From contig MU863900.1 of the NCBI GenBank assembly GCA_033296885.1, positions 248,001 through 312,000 on the forward strand: 64,000 nt of DNA, in the 5' to 3' direction. The number at the start of each line of letters is the position of its first letter. The first letter of the stretch is position 1. The notes under the pieces are model-generated. The model did no database searches, was not told where the DNA came from, and saw only the letters and a list, made by a program, of their open reading frames with translations. A program made the position numbers and the translations under genes. The DNA is from Triangularia verruculosa (lineage: Eukaryota > Ascomycota > Sordariomycetes > Sordariales > Podosporaceae). Positions 33,028 through 44,611 of this stretch are shown in pieces.

Positions 33028-33584
33028 ACACTTGTGTCGCTGGGTGGTTGGGGGGTGGGAAGAGTCTCGAAGGGGTCGTTCGAGTGACGGTTGTGTAACG
33101 TAGGACTCGTGAAGAAAGAGGTGAGAGATGCTACTGGAATCTCATCAGGCTAGACACGGCATCATCTGGGGAAGCTGGTAATAAAGGCGTTGGCTTGCTT
33201 CTGTCTCTGGGAACAGCTCAAATATCCATGACGTCAAAGACGGTGCACCACCAATCGCGGCAGCGGGGTATTTCCCCAATGGAGAGGGCAATGGTCATGA
33301 TTGGATGCAAGGACGACGAGTGCTGGCCGTTTTGGGGCGAGAATTCCGTCTGAAGAGATCGATGAACATATCAGTTACGATCGTCCCGGCTTTTGCTGCT
33401 CGTCCGGAGCTTGTCGAGCTTGCTGCACTGAATCCATCCTGATGTCATGCAGCTCAGATGGCTCCGGCCAGCCCTGATTGGCCACCCGAAGCGTTGGATC
33501 CCCACCCCCACTTCCCCGACGAGCCAAGACATGGTGCAGAGTAGCCAATAACCATTCACTCATTATTATACTGGCATATACGAT
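33028..33584. other. Catalase promoter region, 557 bp
   Basis: Between the catalase start and the 3' end of the Gly/His-rich gene (both minus). No gene seen. Confidence 0.4.
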
Positions 33585-33824
33585 TTAACAACGACGTCCA
33601 AACCCGCCATAACCACCATGATGATGATGCCTTCCGCCCATCCTGGGACCTGGCCCCATCATCACCGACCCGTGTCTTCTTCCACCCATCATCCCACCGA
33701 ACCCTCCTCCGCTGCCATATCCGTACCCCCCACCGCAGCCGTTTTGGACAACCACTGGTCTGGGGCCTGCGCCATAGGCACCACCGTAGCGGCGCGAAGA
33801 TCTTGATCCGAAGCCGAAGCACAT
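33585..33824 (-). CDS. Small Gly/His/Arg-rich protein
   Basis: ATG-initiated 79-residue ORF: MCFGFGSRSSRRYGGAYGAG, then a Cys-Gly-Gly run, GYGYGSGGGFGGMMGGRRHG, and an end with HHHHGGYGGFGRRC. No signal peptide or domain. Gly-rich short proteins starting MCFG occur in Sordariomycetes as unnamed proteins. The composition (over 35% Gly with Arg, Tyr and His) suggests an unstructured, possibly RNA-binding, metal-binding or phase-separating protein. The opposite frame (+) is a shadow. The 5' flank has a long T/G-rich leader. Confidence 0.55.
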   Translation of the reverse strand: MCFGFGSRSSRRYGGAYGAGPRPVVVQNGCGGGYGYGSGGGFGGMMGGRRHGSVMMGPGPRMGGRHHHHGGYGGFGRRC

Positions 33825-34261
33825 CGTTTCTTTGAATTGACCTGTGGCCGCTGGGTAATGTTGAAGTAATTTGAGCTTGTGATAAAATTGACGAAGGGTT
33901 TTCTGTTATCTTTTCTTTGTGGCTTGAGATATTTGATGTTGATTGTGTGGGAGTTTTTGAGTCTGATGTGTTCTTAATTCAAGTGCTGCTACCTCCACAA
34001 ACTTATACCCCAAAAACCCCGTCGACTGTTGCCCGTCTGGTGTCGTCGTCGTCATCGCCTCAAACGCATCTCGGGCCCCCGACCCAGCGTGATGTCAGCT
34101 TAGCCGCTGAGCCTCTGAGCCTCTCTGGGATTGCGAGTGCCGATTTGAAATTGTGGGGCTCAGGGTCGAAATAAGCTCCCGCTCGTCCCGTCAAGAGTCT
34201 TGGGACACGACAACCAAGAAGAACCAATCGCCACCCTTGCCGAGTTCCCGACAGTCTCTAT
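33825..34261. other. Intergenic, 437 bp
   Basis: Promoter of the small Gly-rich gene and 3' region of the TIM-barrel gene. No gene seen. Confidence 0.4.
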
Positions 34262-35355
34262 CTATTTCGCCTCTCCACCGGCTGTCGTTGCCGTGGAGAG
34301 TAGCAATTGGACAGCAGACATTGCCTTGTGCGCGAAGCCCATCAAGTCGTCACCATATTTGTCTTTGAACTTGCCATCAAATACCTCGACACTTACCCAG
34401 CCCTTGAAACCAGTGTTAAGCACTGCCTCGGCGAACTCAGTAACCGGGAGGTACCCTCCATCATACCTGGTAGTTCTCAGTCAGCCATCGAAAATGGCAA
34501 AGTCGAAGCAATTAACAGCCCAACTCACGGTAGAGGTCTCCAATCGTGGCTCCATCTTCCCCTTGGTCGGAGTCCATCCTCCTCCTGATCCGCTAATGGC
34601 TTGTCCAGCTTGTACGCATCACTTATTTGCAAAAAATAAATCTTCTCCGGCGGAACCGTGCGCGTCAGCTCCTTGAGACTATCCATATACCGCCTTGTCA
34701 GATCCTCCGCCGAGACACCTTGGACCAGCCCTGATTCTGTAGTTGGATCTCCCCACTCTCCTCCCGCTGTCTGAAAAGTATCCAGACACAGTCCAACGTT
34801 GGGCCGGTCAACCATCTTGGCGATTTCCCAGACATCTTTCCACTTTGGCGCCCGTGTTGCCCAGCACCAGTTCTCATAGGCAAGCTTGATCCCATGCGGC
34901 GCGAGCATGTCTGCCAGTTCCCGAAGGTCCGCCGCTAGGTCCTCGAAAGAGGAAGAGATGCCCACGGAGTCGGAGGATCCCACTTGCAGCATTTTGATGC
35001 CTGCAGCGTCCATGATCCGAATCCAGCCCTTTGCGCGCGCAAAGGCGCCGTCACGCTCCGAACTTCCAGAAGGCCACCCTTCAAAGTTCGAGAAGGGTTG
35101 GAGGACCATTATGGTGAGTTCGTGACGGCTGCATAGTTCCTTTACCGCCTTTGCTGCCTCACTGAGAGTCGAGTAATCGTCCTCGGCGATGTCACGGCCG
35201 AAATGAAGGGATGCATACGAAATCAGGTCAGGAAATGACAGCTCGATTCCTTGAAATCCGGCTGATCGGATCGCTTCAATCTTTTGATGGAGGGTGTGTT
35301 TCGGTAAGCCGATCGAGCATGATGCAAAAGCAAGGGGAATATTAGTTGTCGACAT
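34262..35355 (-). CDS. Xylose isomerase-like TIM-barrel enzyme (3-dehydroshikimate dehydratase-like)
   Basis: Exons 34529-35355 and 34262-34466 (62-nt intron, GTGAGT, GGCTGAC, CAG) give 343 residues of the AP-endonuclease-2/xylose-isomerase-like fold, the size of fungal 3-dehydroshikimate dehydratases and sugar-phosphate isomerases. Seen: SIGLPKHTLHQKIEAIRSAG, FQGIELSF (metal-ligand Glu), KLAYENWCW (second Glu), VGLCLDTFQTA (Asp), FLQISDAYKLD, and in exon 2 KGWVSVEVFDG (final Glu), the usual divalent-metal ligands. The reaction cannot be fixed: dehydroshikimate dehydratase, or an isomerase/epimerase of sugar acids. It is divergent from a broken 6-phosphogluconate dehydrogenase copy; such pairs occur in sugar-acid utilisation loci, which leans toward the latter. 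Confidence 0.8.
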
Positions 35356-35696
35356 TGCCGTTGGCGGGCTTCGTTACTGAGAGTAAACGGTGGCGTGTTG
35401 AATATGATGAGGCTCAAAGTTCAATGTCTCAGAAATAATATCAGGCGCTCAAAGATTCGATGATGTCAGAGTTATGGGACACCACCCCACATCTTCACCC
35501 ATCCACCAACCCCGACAATTAATCAGCCAATGTAAAAGAAGAGGTCAAGCCATCATCGACAAAAGGTGATACAGATTACCTAGGTACCTTAGGCATGTCG
35601 GACCTTGCACGATTCACACGCCATTGGCTCAACACCAGACCAAGGAGACACAAGGAGTTCGTGAGGAATAACATCAAAGGCACTCATCATGGATAG
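35356..35696. promoter_or_regulatory. Divergent promoter region, TIM-barrel gene / 6PGDH copy
   Basis: About 340 bp with the palindrome TACCTAGGTA at 35577-35586. A 5' exon of the 6PGDH copy may lie here (ATG near 35595), but I could not join it in phase. Confidence 0.35.
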
Positions 35697-36353
35697 CTAT
35701 CAAGGAAATCGGAATGATTGGAACAGGCTCCATGGGGGGCATGATGTCCCTCCTCCTGGCCGACCACAACATCCACACACACTTTTACGACCCTGACCGC
35801 TCCAATGTCGAGAAGCTCTTATCACAAGCCGCCGACACAAACCACTTGGACAAAATCACCCATCACGATTACCACAAGTCGCTCTGTTCCGCCCTCCCCG
35901 CCGACTCTCCCAAAGTCTTCTTATTCTCCATCCCCCACGGCGGCGCAGCGGATGCCAGCATCTCGGACCTGTCGCCCTTTTTCAAGAAGGGAGGAGACAT
36001 TATCATGGACGCCTCCAACGACATGATACCGTGGCCGAAGAGCTCCAACGAGCTTATCAAGGGCTGAAAGCTGTTCTGTGGCGAGCAATTGAAGCAGACC
36101 TCCATGTCCCTGCACTGAGTGCGAGCTTGGAATATTTCAAGTTTTCTTACTCTACCAAGCTCCCTACGCAGTTTGGTACGTATATTGCCATCTTCTCTAA
36201 TATCTATGAAGCTAATTTGGAGCTGTAGAAGAAGCTGAGCTGGACTATTTTGGTGCCCATATGTTCGACTTGAAGTTCGAAGGACCTGGCAAGCCCAAGA
36301 CCGGTGGCCGTCATTTCGAGTGGAAGGAAGCCAAAGGTAGTCAGGAGGCGTGA
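35697..36353 (+). pseudogene. 6-phosphogluconate dehydrogenase-like gene with internal deletion
   Basis: The 5' part (from a TAG acceptor at 35696) reads IKEIGMIGTGSMGGMMSLLL, then HFYDPDRSNVEKL and FSIPHGGAADASISDLSPFF, the Rossmann NAD(P) domain of the 6PGDH family, ending at DIIMDASND. The text then jumps, in another frame, to VAEELQRAYQGLKAVL ... LHVPALSASLEYFKF ... KLPTQF, an intact 53-nt intron (36176-36228) and EEAELDYFGAHMFDLKFEGP with a stop at 36351-36353: the family's C-terminus. About 250 residues of the middle, with the catalytic Lys/Asn region, are missing and the frames do not match; frame 1 stops at 36065. No start ATG is in phase. Either a recent deletion or an assembly error; otherwise a broken copy. 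Confidence 0.75.
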
Positions 36354-36470
36354 TCAGAGGTTACTTTTGACATGGCTGTGTATTATTAACTAGGTAGGTA
36401 GGTGGGAAGGTGGTAGACACGTGCGCTGAACTCTACCACCATGACATTGTGTCGATTAGACACCAGCTAA

Positions 36471-38765
36471 TCACACCACACTGTGTCCACGGAACGTGTT
36501 GCGCCCTGATTTCCGCGTGTCTGTTCCAGCAAAGGCGATTTTCTTGAGCCTGAATGCAGCGGCCGGCGGCGATGGGCTCTTGGTGCTCCCAGTAAGCGAG
36601 GCGGCTTGTGAACCGCTCAGTGTCCTTCCGGTCCGAGATGTCAGCGAATACGGCAGTTCTGGAGGTGGCGGAATCTCGGCCTTCTCATCTCTCCTTGCCG
36701 AAAGCGTGAAAAAATCACGCATGAAGCCGTGGTCTAGCTTTCGGGGCCGCCTGTCCTCGGTCCAATATCGCTCTTCGCTCAGTTCCTTGGACAGGTGCTG
36801 TCTAAAGAACCGGTCTTGAGACACCCACCACAATCGCCAGAGAACGAAGATTATAAGCGTCAGGGGGAGTGCCAAAGCCCAGTAAAGCCAAAAGCGTTCT
36901 GGTGTTTTGGGCAGCATCTCGCCGTCGAATTTTTCGTCATTCCACTTTTCGAACATGGCCATGCCCAGGAGGCTGGCGATAAAATCGCCCGGCAGAAACA
37001 GAGCCGTGATGACGGCTAGTGCTTTCAGAGAAGACGAATCTCGAGTCGACGTGACTGCCATGCGTGCTGTCAAAATGTTGTCTTCTTGCTGCATCTTGGC
37101 GTAGATCTGAAGAAGTGATTGGTTAGCACACCTGCTTATGGGCTTGGCCTGAAGCGGACAAACTCACAATGTCAATCTGAGATTTACACCGAACTTCCAA
37201 CATGTGCCTTTCGGTTTCAAGGCTTTTGCAGAGCTGCTGTAGACTCTCAAGAAACTGTCTGATCTCATGCCAGTGCGCCGACATGGGATCCTCGATGATG
37301 CGAGCGCGAGCAAGACCAGTTACCGTTCGTCCAGATGATGAGATCAAAGCACCCTGAAGATCGGCACTCAGTTCAACGTCGTTTTCACTCTCGTACCTCA
37401 CTTCCTCCAGTTCGTCTCCCGCATGCAGAAGCACGCCGATTGCCCTGTCCATCCAGGTAATTGTGTCTAGCAGCTGGATGGACTTTTTGAAAGCGTCGTG
37501 GGCATTTTTCATGAGTTCCGTCGGTCGCTTTGGATGAACAAACCCGCTGCCCTGGCCGGAGCTGGCTGAACTCGAGCGGCTCTTTGGCCGGGAGTCCATC
37601 GTCTCAAAACCAGCCATGCGTTCCACATCGTGTTCCACCTTTGCAATATCCTTCTCATTCTCAGCAACGGCACGCTCCGAGAGCAAAAACTGGATCTGAA
37701 GCAAGACCACGGGTGTGACTAGCGGATGGGCCCAGTGAGGCTTGCATGCCTGCATTCGCTCGCCATACTGCTCCAGTTCGTCCACATCATGGATATGCGG
37801 GTCATATGACTGCCGCAGCAGCATTGTGGCAGTGCGGTCAGGGATGTTGTAGGTAAAAGAAAGGAAATCGTAGGGTGGGCGTGGGTCGGTGGAGAAGCAG
37901 AGGATGATGCTCAGCGTTTCGTGCCGCTGGTCCCAGAAGGTGGACTCAGTCGTGGTGCGGCGGACATACTGAATGGTTGAAGGGTGAAGCTTGAGGGCAT
38001 GGTAGTCGGCGCGTGTGAGATTGAGACCGTCAAGTGAGCCCTTCTCGTCGGAACCGAAGTTGACCCTGCGTCGGCATATGACCTGCCTCACACGGCCTCG
38101 AAGAGCTGGGTGCACATGGTCGCCCTGAGGCCTGAACTCGCCGTCTCGGTCCACTGCGTGACCTTGTCGCACCGACTGATCGAACAACGGTCGTCCCTCC
38201 CAGTCCTCGGACAAGACCGACTGGCTCACCTCACCAGGGGAAGACCCTGACAAGGTTGGCTGGAACTGCTCAATCCGCTGCCGGGTGAAGGCAGCATATT
38301 CATGGTAGGTAAGCTTTGGCGCGCCGTCGTGCACCAGGATGTCGCTCTCAAGGGCTTCGGTGTCGTAATTAAACATGACCGTGTGCCGTCACTTCCGTGT
38401 GCCGAGAGAGTTGCCCAGAACTTGGGAGCGTCAGCCAACGCGTCCATGGCGGTGTTTTCAGCATGTTCAAATCTTTGTGGCGGTGAGATGCCCAGAAATC
38501 CACGTGGACACCCATGGCAATCCATCCTTGGAAAAAGGAGGGGTCGGTTGGTGGTGATCAAATCCACAAGCCCAAGGCCGTGGCAGAAAACAAATGGCTG
38601 GATTGAGAAGAAATTCTCCACGAGCCAATCGTTGGCAGGCGACGTTGGTAAGCACCCCACATTCTCCCCATAAGGAGCCGCATCAACCCGTGACGCTAGG
38701 CCAGTTCTAGATGACAGCTCAAAGGTGTCGTTTCCAACCCGAACACCATCTTGCATAGGTAACAT
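36471..38765 (-). CDS. CorA-like membrane protein, with apparent single-base frameshift
   Basis: Fungal CorA-superfamily-like protein (Mg2+ transporter fold; transport not shown for these members). From the ATG at 38765: NDWLVENFFSIQPFVFCHGL, PRMDCHGCPRGFLGISPP, then FWATLSAHGSDG. The next expected words, HTVMFNYDTEALES, are in another frame, which begins at about 38388. One extra base in GACGGCACACGG would restore the run, and no intron fits in this gap. Downstream the frame is clean: long cytosolic part, a 61-nt intron at 37107-37167 (GTGAGT, GCTAAC, CAG), then MQQEDNILTARMAVTSTRD, two TM helices (ALAVITALFLPGDFIASLLG and FWLYWALALPLTLIIFVLWR) and a polar tail. The usual GMN motif is not evident. 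Sequencing error or a real null allele. Confidence 0.7.
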
Positions 38766-39111
38766 CACATCTTTCCCACATCACGGGAGACAAGCTCTTG
38801 CCAACATGGATAACATCCTCGGCTCGAGAATCGCCACAAAGCTTCTCCCGGGAAGATTAGCTCCTCCGAAATTGACCTTTCCGTTTTCAACGACAATGAT
38901 AACTCTCATTACGCGATATATTCCACGGTAAGTATGTACCTAGGTACATACACCACTCCACCAGCCACTCCTGCCCACTGCCTCCCGTAGTCTCCACCTC
39001 ACACTTGGCAAACCTGGAAGATACCAGCCCCTGAAACCCCCTTGGACCCCTAACTGTTGATAAACAGACGCAAAGAGAAAATAGGCAACTCGACTACGAA
39101 CCTGACTCAGT
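38766..39111. other. Intergenic, 346 bp, with 20-bp perfect palindrome
   Basis: Between the CorA-like gene start and the laccase 3' end. It contains the palindrome given separately. No gene seen. Confidence 0.4.
38932..38951. repeat. Perfect 20-bp palindrome
   Basis: GTATGTACCTAGGTACATAC reads the same on both strands. The core TACCTAGGTA recurs elsewhere in the window. Confidence 0.9.
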
Positions 39112-41138
39112 TTACGCAATCCTTCTCCAAGCCGGCTCTCCCTTCTCTGCCTGCTTCGCCTCTCTCTTTCTCAACCCGCTATCCAACTTCGGCAGGTACG
39201 GACTAGTCTTGGCATATCTCCTCCAAGCATCACAATTCGGCACCAGTTGATCCAACGGCATCATCCTCCTAATCTCATCCTTCCTCTCCAGGAACTGCAC
39301 GCCGAGCCCCATGGCGACATGCCAGCCGATATGGCAATGCATCAACCACACCCCCGGATTGTCCGTCTTGTAACCAATCACCAGCCAGCTGTTCCCCGGC
39401 ATCTGCACAACGTCTCTTCTGATGGGGTTGTCGAACGTGAGCTGGTTCCTCATCGTGTTGATGTTGAACGTGCCTGAACCGATCCCCAGCGTGAGGAAGT
39501 CGTGTCCATGTAGATGGATGGGATGAGGAAGGGCAAAGTCGTTTTGGATGACCCAAAAGACCCACTGGTCCGCTTGGGGGACGTCGATCAGGTTGGCCTG
39601 GCCGGGCCAGGAGGAGTTGCCTTCGAGGATGTATTCGAGAATCGGGTGGTCCCACTCGATGTTGATGGGGGTGTTCTTCACGCGCCATTCAAAGACCTGC
39701 CCACGGCCAGGGTGGTTGGGGAACTCCAGGGTGACGGGGAGAGTGCCGACGGCGGAGCCCGCAAAGGCGGTAGAGGGGACAGTGCGTGTGAGAATGGGTG
39801 AAAACCCGGTTTCGCCGTTGCAGGTCACGACGCGGGGTGTGCCTCGGTTGGTAGGGAGAGCGGTGGTGCTGGCGCCTTGGTAGCTGATGATGGCAGCAGG
39901 GAAAAGGTTGCGAGAACGGCCGCAGTTGTTGTTGGCTTCCAACGTGGCGTTGAGCCAGTAGTTGGCGACTGGCTGGTTGGCTTCGATGATCACATCGTAG
40001 CGCTGCCCTACGGCAAGGAAAAGAGACGAACGGACAACAGGGTTGATGGGGACCAGATCGTTGGTTATGACGGTGAAGTTGTGTCCTACGAGAGACACCA
40101 CAAAGGAGTTGTCGACGCTGGCGTTGATAAGACGGAGCCGATGCTTCTTGCCCGGGGTGAGAGTAAGACGATCATAGGAACCGCCACGATTTGCCCCGAG
40201 TGGATGGATATTCTTGCCTCGAAAGAGAATATTATCGCTGTCTGGAGGGGCTCCATTGCTTACCAGTTCAGCTCGCAGGTGAAGCCGATCGGCGGTTTCA
40301 TGGTAGTAGTCATTGATCATGTAGGGCCCGAGATCAATATCGTAGTTGGCCGCTGCAGGGCCATGTACGATCAAAGCACCCACAACACCGTTTCCGTATT
40401 GGTTCGAGTAGTGGCTGTGGTACCACGAGGTACCGTACTGAGTGACGTGGAAGTCGTAGGTTTTCATTGAGCCAGGTGGGATGGGACATTCAGTCACTCC
40501 ATTGGCGCCATCCTGATTACTTTCGCCATACTGACGAATTCCATGCCAGTGAATAGAGGTACTATCAGATACCTGGTCAGCAACAGAGCTGAAGATTTTC
40601 TAGGAGAGTCCTACCCGTTGTCCTGCATGTCATTGTAGACATTGACGATCACGTAGTCGCCCCATTCAGCCTCGATGGTGGGTCCAGGGAACTGATCTAT
40701 CGCAACGTTAGCTAACAGGTTTGGACGGGAGACTATCGGCGTAAAAGCGGCATACTGTTGATCAGCATAGCTGGCTTCCTCACACCGTCTGGACCAAGCC
40801 AGTTCGTGACATTGGTAATGTGGAAGTCATACTGTCACACGATAGGTTGGTAAGTGTGAATCAAACCCTGAACAGTATCTGTGTGAGAAACGTACTACTC
40901 GATTATTAAACGCCGGTGGATTGGTGTGATCGTAATCGGTGCTGATGTTCCAGTTATTCTTCCAACACTGCCGGTTGGTGGCATTATTCTGCCCACATGG
41001 CTTGCCGCCTGGGATGATGGTTTGTCTGGGGCGAAGGCCGATGACTGGTGAAGGTGCCGGTGAAGCAAGCCCAAGGGGAAGAGTTGCCAACAAAGTCGAC
41101 CAGACAGCAGCAGCTGCCTGACTACTACGCCACAACAT
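39112..41138 (-). CDS. Laccase (ascomycete multicopper oxidase)
   Basis: Secreted enzyme oxidising phenols with reduction of O2 to water. Exons 40896-41138, 40756-40831, 40615-40696 and 39112-40561 give 616 residues; introns are 64, 59 and 53 nt with GTACGT, GTATGC and GTAGGA donors. A signal and propeptide precede PCGQNNATNRQCW. The four copper blocks are complete: IHWHGIRQ, WYHSHYSNQYGNG, HPIHLHGHDF and WLMHCHIGWHVAMGL. The C-terminus has DSGL followed by RKREAKQAEKG, the ascomycete laccase processing site, where the tail after DSGL is removed to open the copper cluster. This tail is longer and more basic than usual. Function is well supported; the natural substrate (melanin, lignin or phenolics) is not. 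Confidence 0.96.
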
Positions 41139-43525
41139 GATGAGTGTATAGAAGACAGAGGGTTGGGTATAAACACGTCATACAGATTTGATGATGGACA
41201 AGCCGGACTTTATAGCATTTACGAAACGGCACAGCAAACTAGAAGTCTCGGGATCCTGTTTTTCTTGAGGCACACCACCTCACAGGCTGACGACCTGCGG
41301 TTCCGTCCTGCGTCCCAGGATAGCGCCTGGAATACTCTCGGTACTGCATGCTGACGGCTTCACAGTTCGAGACTCAACAAAGTCCGAATTCCGCAGCTCA
41401 CTTGACTCAGGACGGGATGGTGTGACAGGGGGATGCAGATCCCGTTCTGCTGGTGAGCCTTGGCTGTTTCTCTGTCAGTCCACCACATGACGCATGTCAG
41501 AACACGAAATCACCGTCTACAGTCTTCTGTTGTTAGTCTTTGGTGGTGGTGGAGTGGCCAGACGGCCCGGTCAGACGGTCCGAGTCTTTGGTAGCTGTCG
41601 GGTATGAGAGATGGCCTATAACAGTGTATCACAAGCGAGAAGAAGGTACCTAAGGAACCACAAGCCACACTGCAGCACTGAAATCACTAGTTCCCCTTTG
41701 ATTGTGAGGCTGAAGCACACCGTTTGTCTCTGCGTGGAAATTCAGGGGTCTGCTTAGGTAGGTAGCTACAGACATGATAAGCATACGTGATGGCACCAGC
41801 TAATCTGGTTAAAACAGTGTGTTTGGCACCGTAATAGCTGCCTAGCTTCCGGAATGTTAAGAGGCATAGACAGTGGGTGATACCCTACTGGGACATCAGC
41901 AGCTACCTACCTAGGCACACTGGCACTCTACAACAGTCTGATACCCCACGCTGGCTTTGGATCTGGAAGCACTTGCGGCTCCCGCGGACACCACTACTGA
42001 CAGTCAAGGAACTGTCATTCCTGTGGATACAACCTCAAAGTGAGCGACGGTCCCGAATGCAAGATAAATGTGCCCGTTGCTATTTTTAGTGCTGATCAGG
42101 GCTACGTGTGGGATGCCTTGTTATGACTGACAGATCTGCGTCCCGAGCTGGGAGCAAGTGACCTATCATCTTCCGAGGTGATGGTGATTGACTTCAAGGT
42201 TGACAGAGGCAAGAGAGCAATTGTTGCACCGGGTCTGCCGAAATACCACCATAGCTCGTGTTTCAATCATGTTCGCTTACGAACTACCTCCTCCTCGACG
42301 GGCAGGCAACACGGCATATAGATTAATCGACGGCTGGACTGCAACAGTACGTCGTACGCCTAGTGCCAAAATCGGGAAGGTGTCAAATGTGCATGGTGTT
42401 CGAATGCGACCAACTGTTCAAGCGCATTTCTCACCTGCGGCTGTCAGGTCTTTTAAACAGAAGCTCGGCACCGAGTCTCGGTCTTGAAGCTCAGTCTATG
42501 CCGATCTTCAAGCTATTGGTAAATAGTGCCGTGAGTCTGCAGCGTAGTCCTCGAAAGATACGGCCAATTCGTGATGTGATAGGAGCTAGATGCATTTTAT
42601 CCGCCCCTGAATTGGAGGGGTCTATTTACCCGGAATCCTAAAACATGCCCTCAACCATCTTTGAACAAGTCAGTCAGTGGTCCAGACTTCGGGCCTACTT
42701 CCACGCGCAAAGAGAGCCCGAAAGTTAGGACAGTACCAGGTTTGTGGAACACCTGGTTGCTCCAGGTGTCACAAAACGTGGAATCTTGGGTATCTGGCGG
42801 GCAGAAGGCTACGGTAGGTATGACTTCAGGAGTTGCTGCCCGCTGTTCCAAATTGTTGGGTGCAGATCGACGGCAATTCCCAAAGAGTAACCAGAGTTGG
42901 AAGGGTGGTGGAGGTTTGGTTTGCTGGTTGGGTTGCCAATGCGTGAATTACCTACCATATTGCCTGCAGGAGTTCGTCGAAATGGCGATGCCACCTCAGC
43001 CAGTTTCCCGGGTCAAACAACCTCCCCTTAATCAATTGGCAGTACTCGCCTCTAGCCGTGTAATTTGGCAGTTGAAAGGTGACATCACTAAAGTCCAGTG
43101 TTACATCTGCCTGTGACGCCACGCACGACTACAGGATGATGAGATCCCTTTATGTAACAAGGGAAGAAGCTCGAAAGAATCAGAGTCGACAGAATCAGAG
43201 AGTTAAGTTCACCTCAGCTGAAACCCTCAGTGATGTTCAAGTCCCTATGTGTAATTTTGGGGAACAAGGGTCCTTTGGGGGGAGAGGGGCAAACAACAGA
43301 ACAAAGGACATGGTGGACAATGCCTTACTCTGTGGGTGAGACAGTCATCACAATCCCATTGTTCCGACACAATGTGGCAGATCATATTTGAGAGGCCATA
43401 ATTCCCTTAAAAAAGACGATGCCTCAAAACAACTTCCTACTTGAAAAGAAAAACCACTAGAAAAGACAGAAGCAACAGCCGACTCATCCTCACCATTCCT
43501 ACTCCCCGGAAGTTTAGGGTCCGCG
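41139..43525. other. Long intergenic region, 2.4 kb
   Basis: Lies between laccase (-) and the hypothetical gene at 43526 (+). Frames such as 42188-42487 and 42661-43116 show no domain, splice structure or good start. ACCTACCTAGG-type motifs occur at about 41757 and 41902. Two regulated promoters probably share this space. Confidence 0.4.
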
Positions 43526-44611
43526 ATGGCTATAACGTCAGCATATCTATCAGAGGTTCTCCATGGAAGCTACGCAGGCGTAGTAGTACCGATCATATTG
43601 GCTTCAACGGCCTGGAAAATCGAAAAGGTCATGCAGAATGTGGTAGCCCCCTGGGTGATGTATATCTTCATCCTCCTCAGCTGGGTTTTACTATTGTCCA
43701 TGGCTAGTCTCATTTCACCCTCTGGGTCAGCCGGCCCAACAGCGAAGGAGCGTTCATATGAGGAGCCGGATGTCAGCTACGACGCCGTGCATGGATACTA
43801 TGACGACGGCTGTCCCCGTTCCAGGTGTTTACACAATACGTGGCCCGACTACTCGCCAAATCTAAACGCAGACTGCCCCCAATCAGGTGGCGGAGATGGT
43901 GAACAGAAGCCTCTGAGCATCTGGGATGGAAAGGTCGATTTTTCATGCACCTCCTCCGAGGCCGACCTCCTACCACGCGATTCTGTCACGCAAAATGGCA
44001 TCTTGGGCTGGCAAATCAGAATGATCATGCACCGGCAAAACACGCATCAAAAACAAAGCCTCGAGAACCTCAAGAAGCAGAACCGACCCACCTCTGGCTT
44101 CCCACCTTTTCAAGACTGGCCCCAAGATCCTTCCTTGACCTACAGGCAAAACTGGGATAGGTGGTATGACGCCCGTGCGGAATACCGGCGCCTGAACCCT
44201 CCTTCTGAAGAGGAGCTGGCGGAGGAAAGACGAAGAGGACAAGAACAAGCTGAGAAAATTGAGAATTGGTGGTATGAGAAGAGGGGTTTGCCTCGGCCGC
44301 AAAGACCGCAGGTCCCAATCATGATTTGTGTTGTCAGCGAAGGAGGGATGCCTGACCGTGTTATCTTTGATGTTGATGGACCAGAAAGGGTGGATGACTC
44401 ATGGAGAGGTATTGAAGTTGGCCACAAGGAGCCGATAATAGATGAAGAGTTTCTGTGGCCGCATTGGAGGCCCCGTAATGCCTCTGGAGATGCGGCGGAG
44501 GGTACCATGGTAGATGACATGGAAGATTTTGAGGGCCTATGGGCTGGTTTTCCTGATGGGCAGTACGATGAGCACCACGAGTGGACGGAAGATGATTTTG
44601 AGACGTATTAA
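43526..44611 (+). CDS. Hypothetical protein with N-terminal TM helix and acidic C-terminus
   Basis: Single-exon 361-residue ORF from an ATG at 43526. Two hydrophobic stretches lie at about residues 15-28 (AGVVVPIILAST) and 38-63 (VVAPWVMYIFILLSWVLLLS). The rest is hydrophilic: Tyr/Cys/Pro-rich, a charged coiled-coil-like part (SEEELAEERRRGQEQAEKIE) with repeated Trp-containing words (FQDWP, NWDRWYD, NWWYEKRGLP), and a strongly acidic tail (DDMEDFEGLW ... EWTEDDFETY). I recognise no family. An uninterrupted reading frame of this length and its composition make it a likely real gene. Confidence 0.62.
   Translation: MAITSAYLSEVLHGSYAGVVVPIILASTAWKIEKVMQNVVAPWVMYIFILLSWVLLLSMASLISPSGSAGPTAKERSYEEPDVSYDAVHGYYDDGCPRSRCLHNTWPDYSPNLNADCPQSGGGDGEQKPLSIWDGKVDFSCTSSEADLLPRDSVTQNGILGWQIRMIMHRQNTHQKQSLENLKKQNRPTSGFPPFQDWPQDPSLTYRQNWDRWYDARAEYRRLNPPSEEELAEERRRGQEQAEKIENWWYEKRGLPRPQRPQVPIMICVVSEGGMPDRVIFDVDGPERVDDSWRGIEVGHKEPIIDEEFLWPHWRPRNASGDAAEGTMVDDMEDFEGLWAGFPDGQYDEHHEWTEDDFETY

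Noticed and set aside
39877..40470. 197-residue plus-strand open frame
   Set aside because: Shadow of laccase exon 4.
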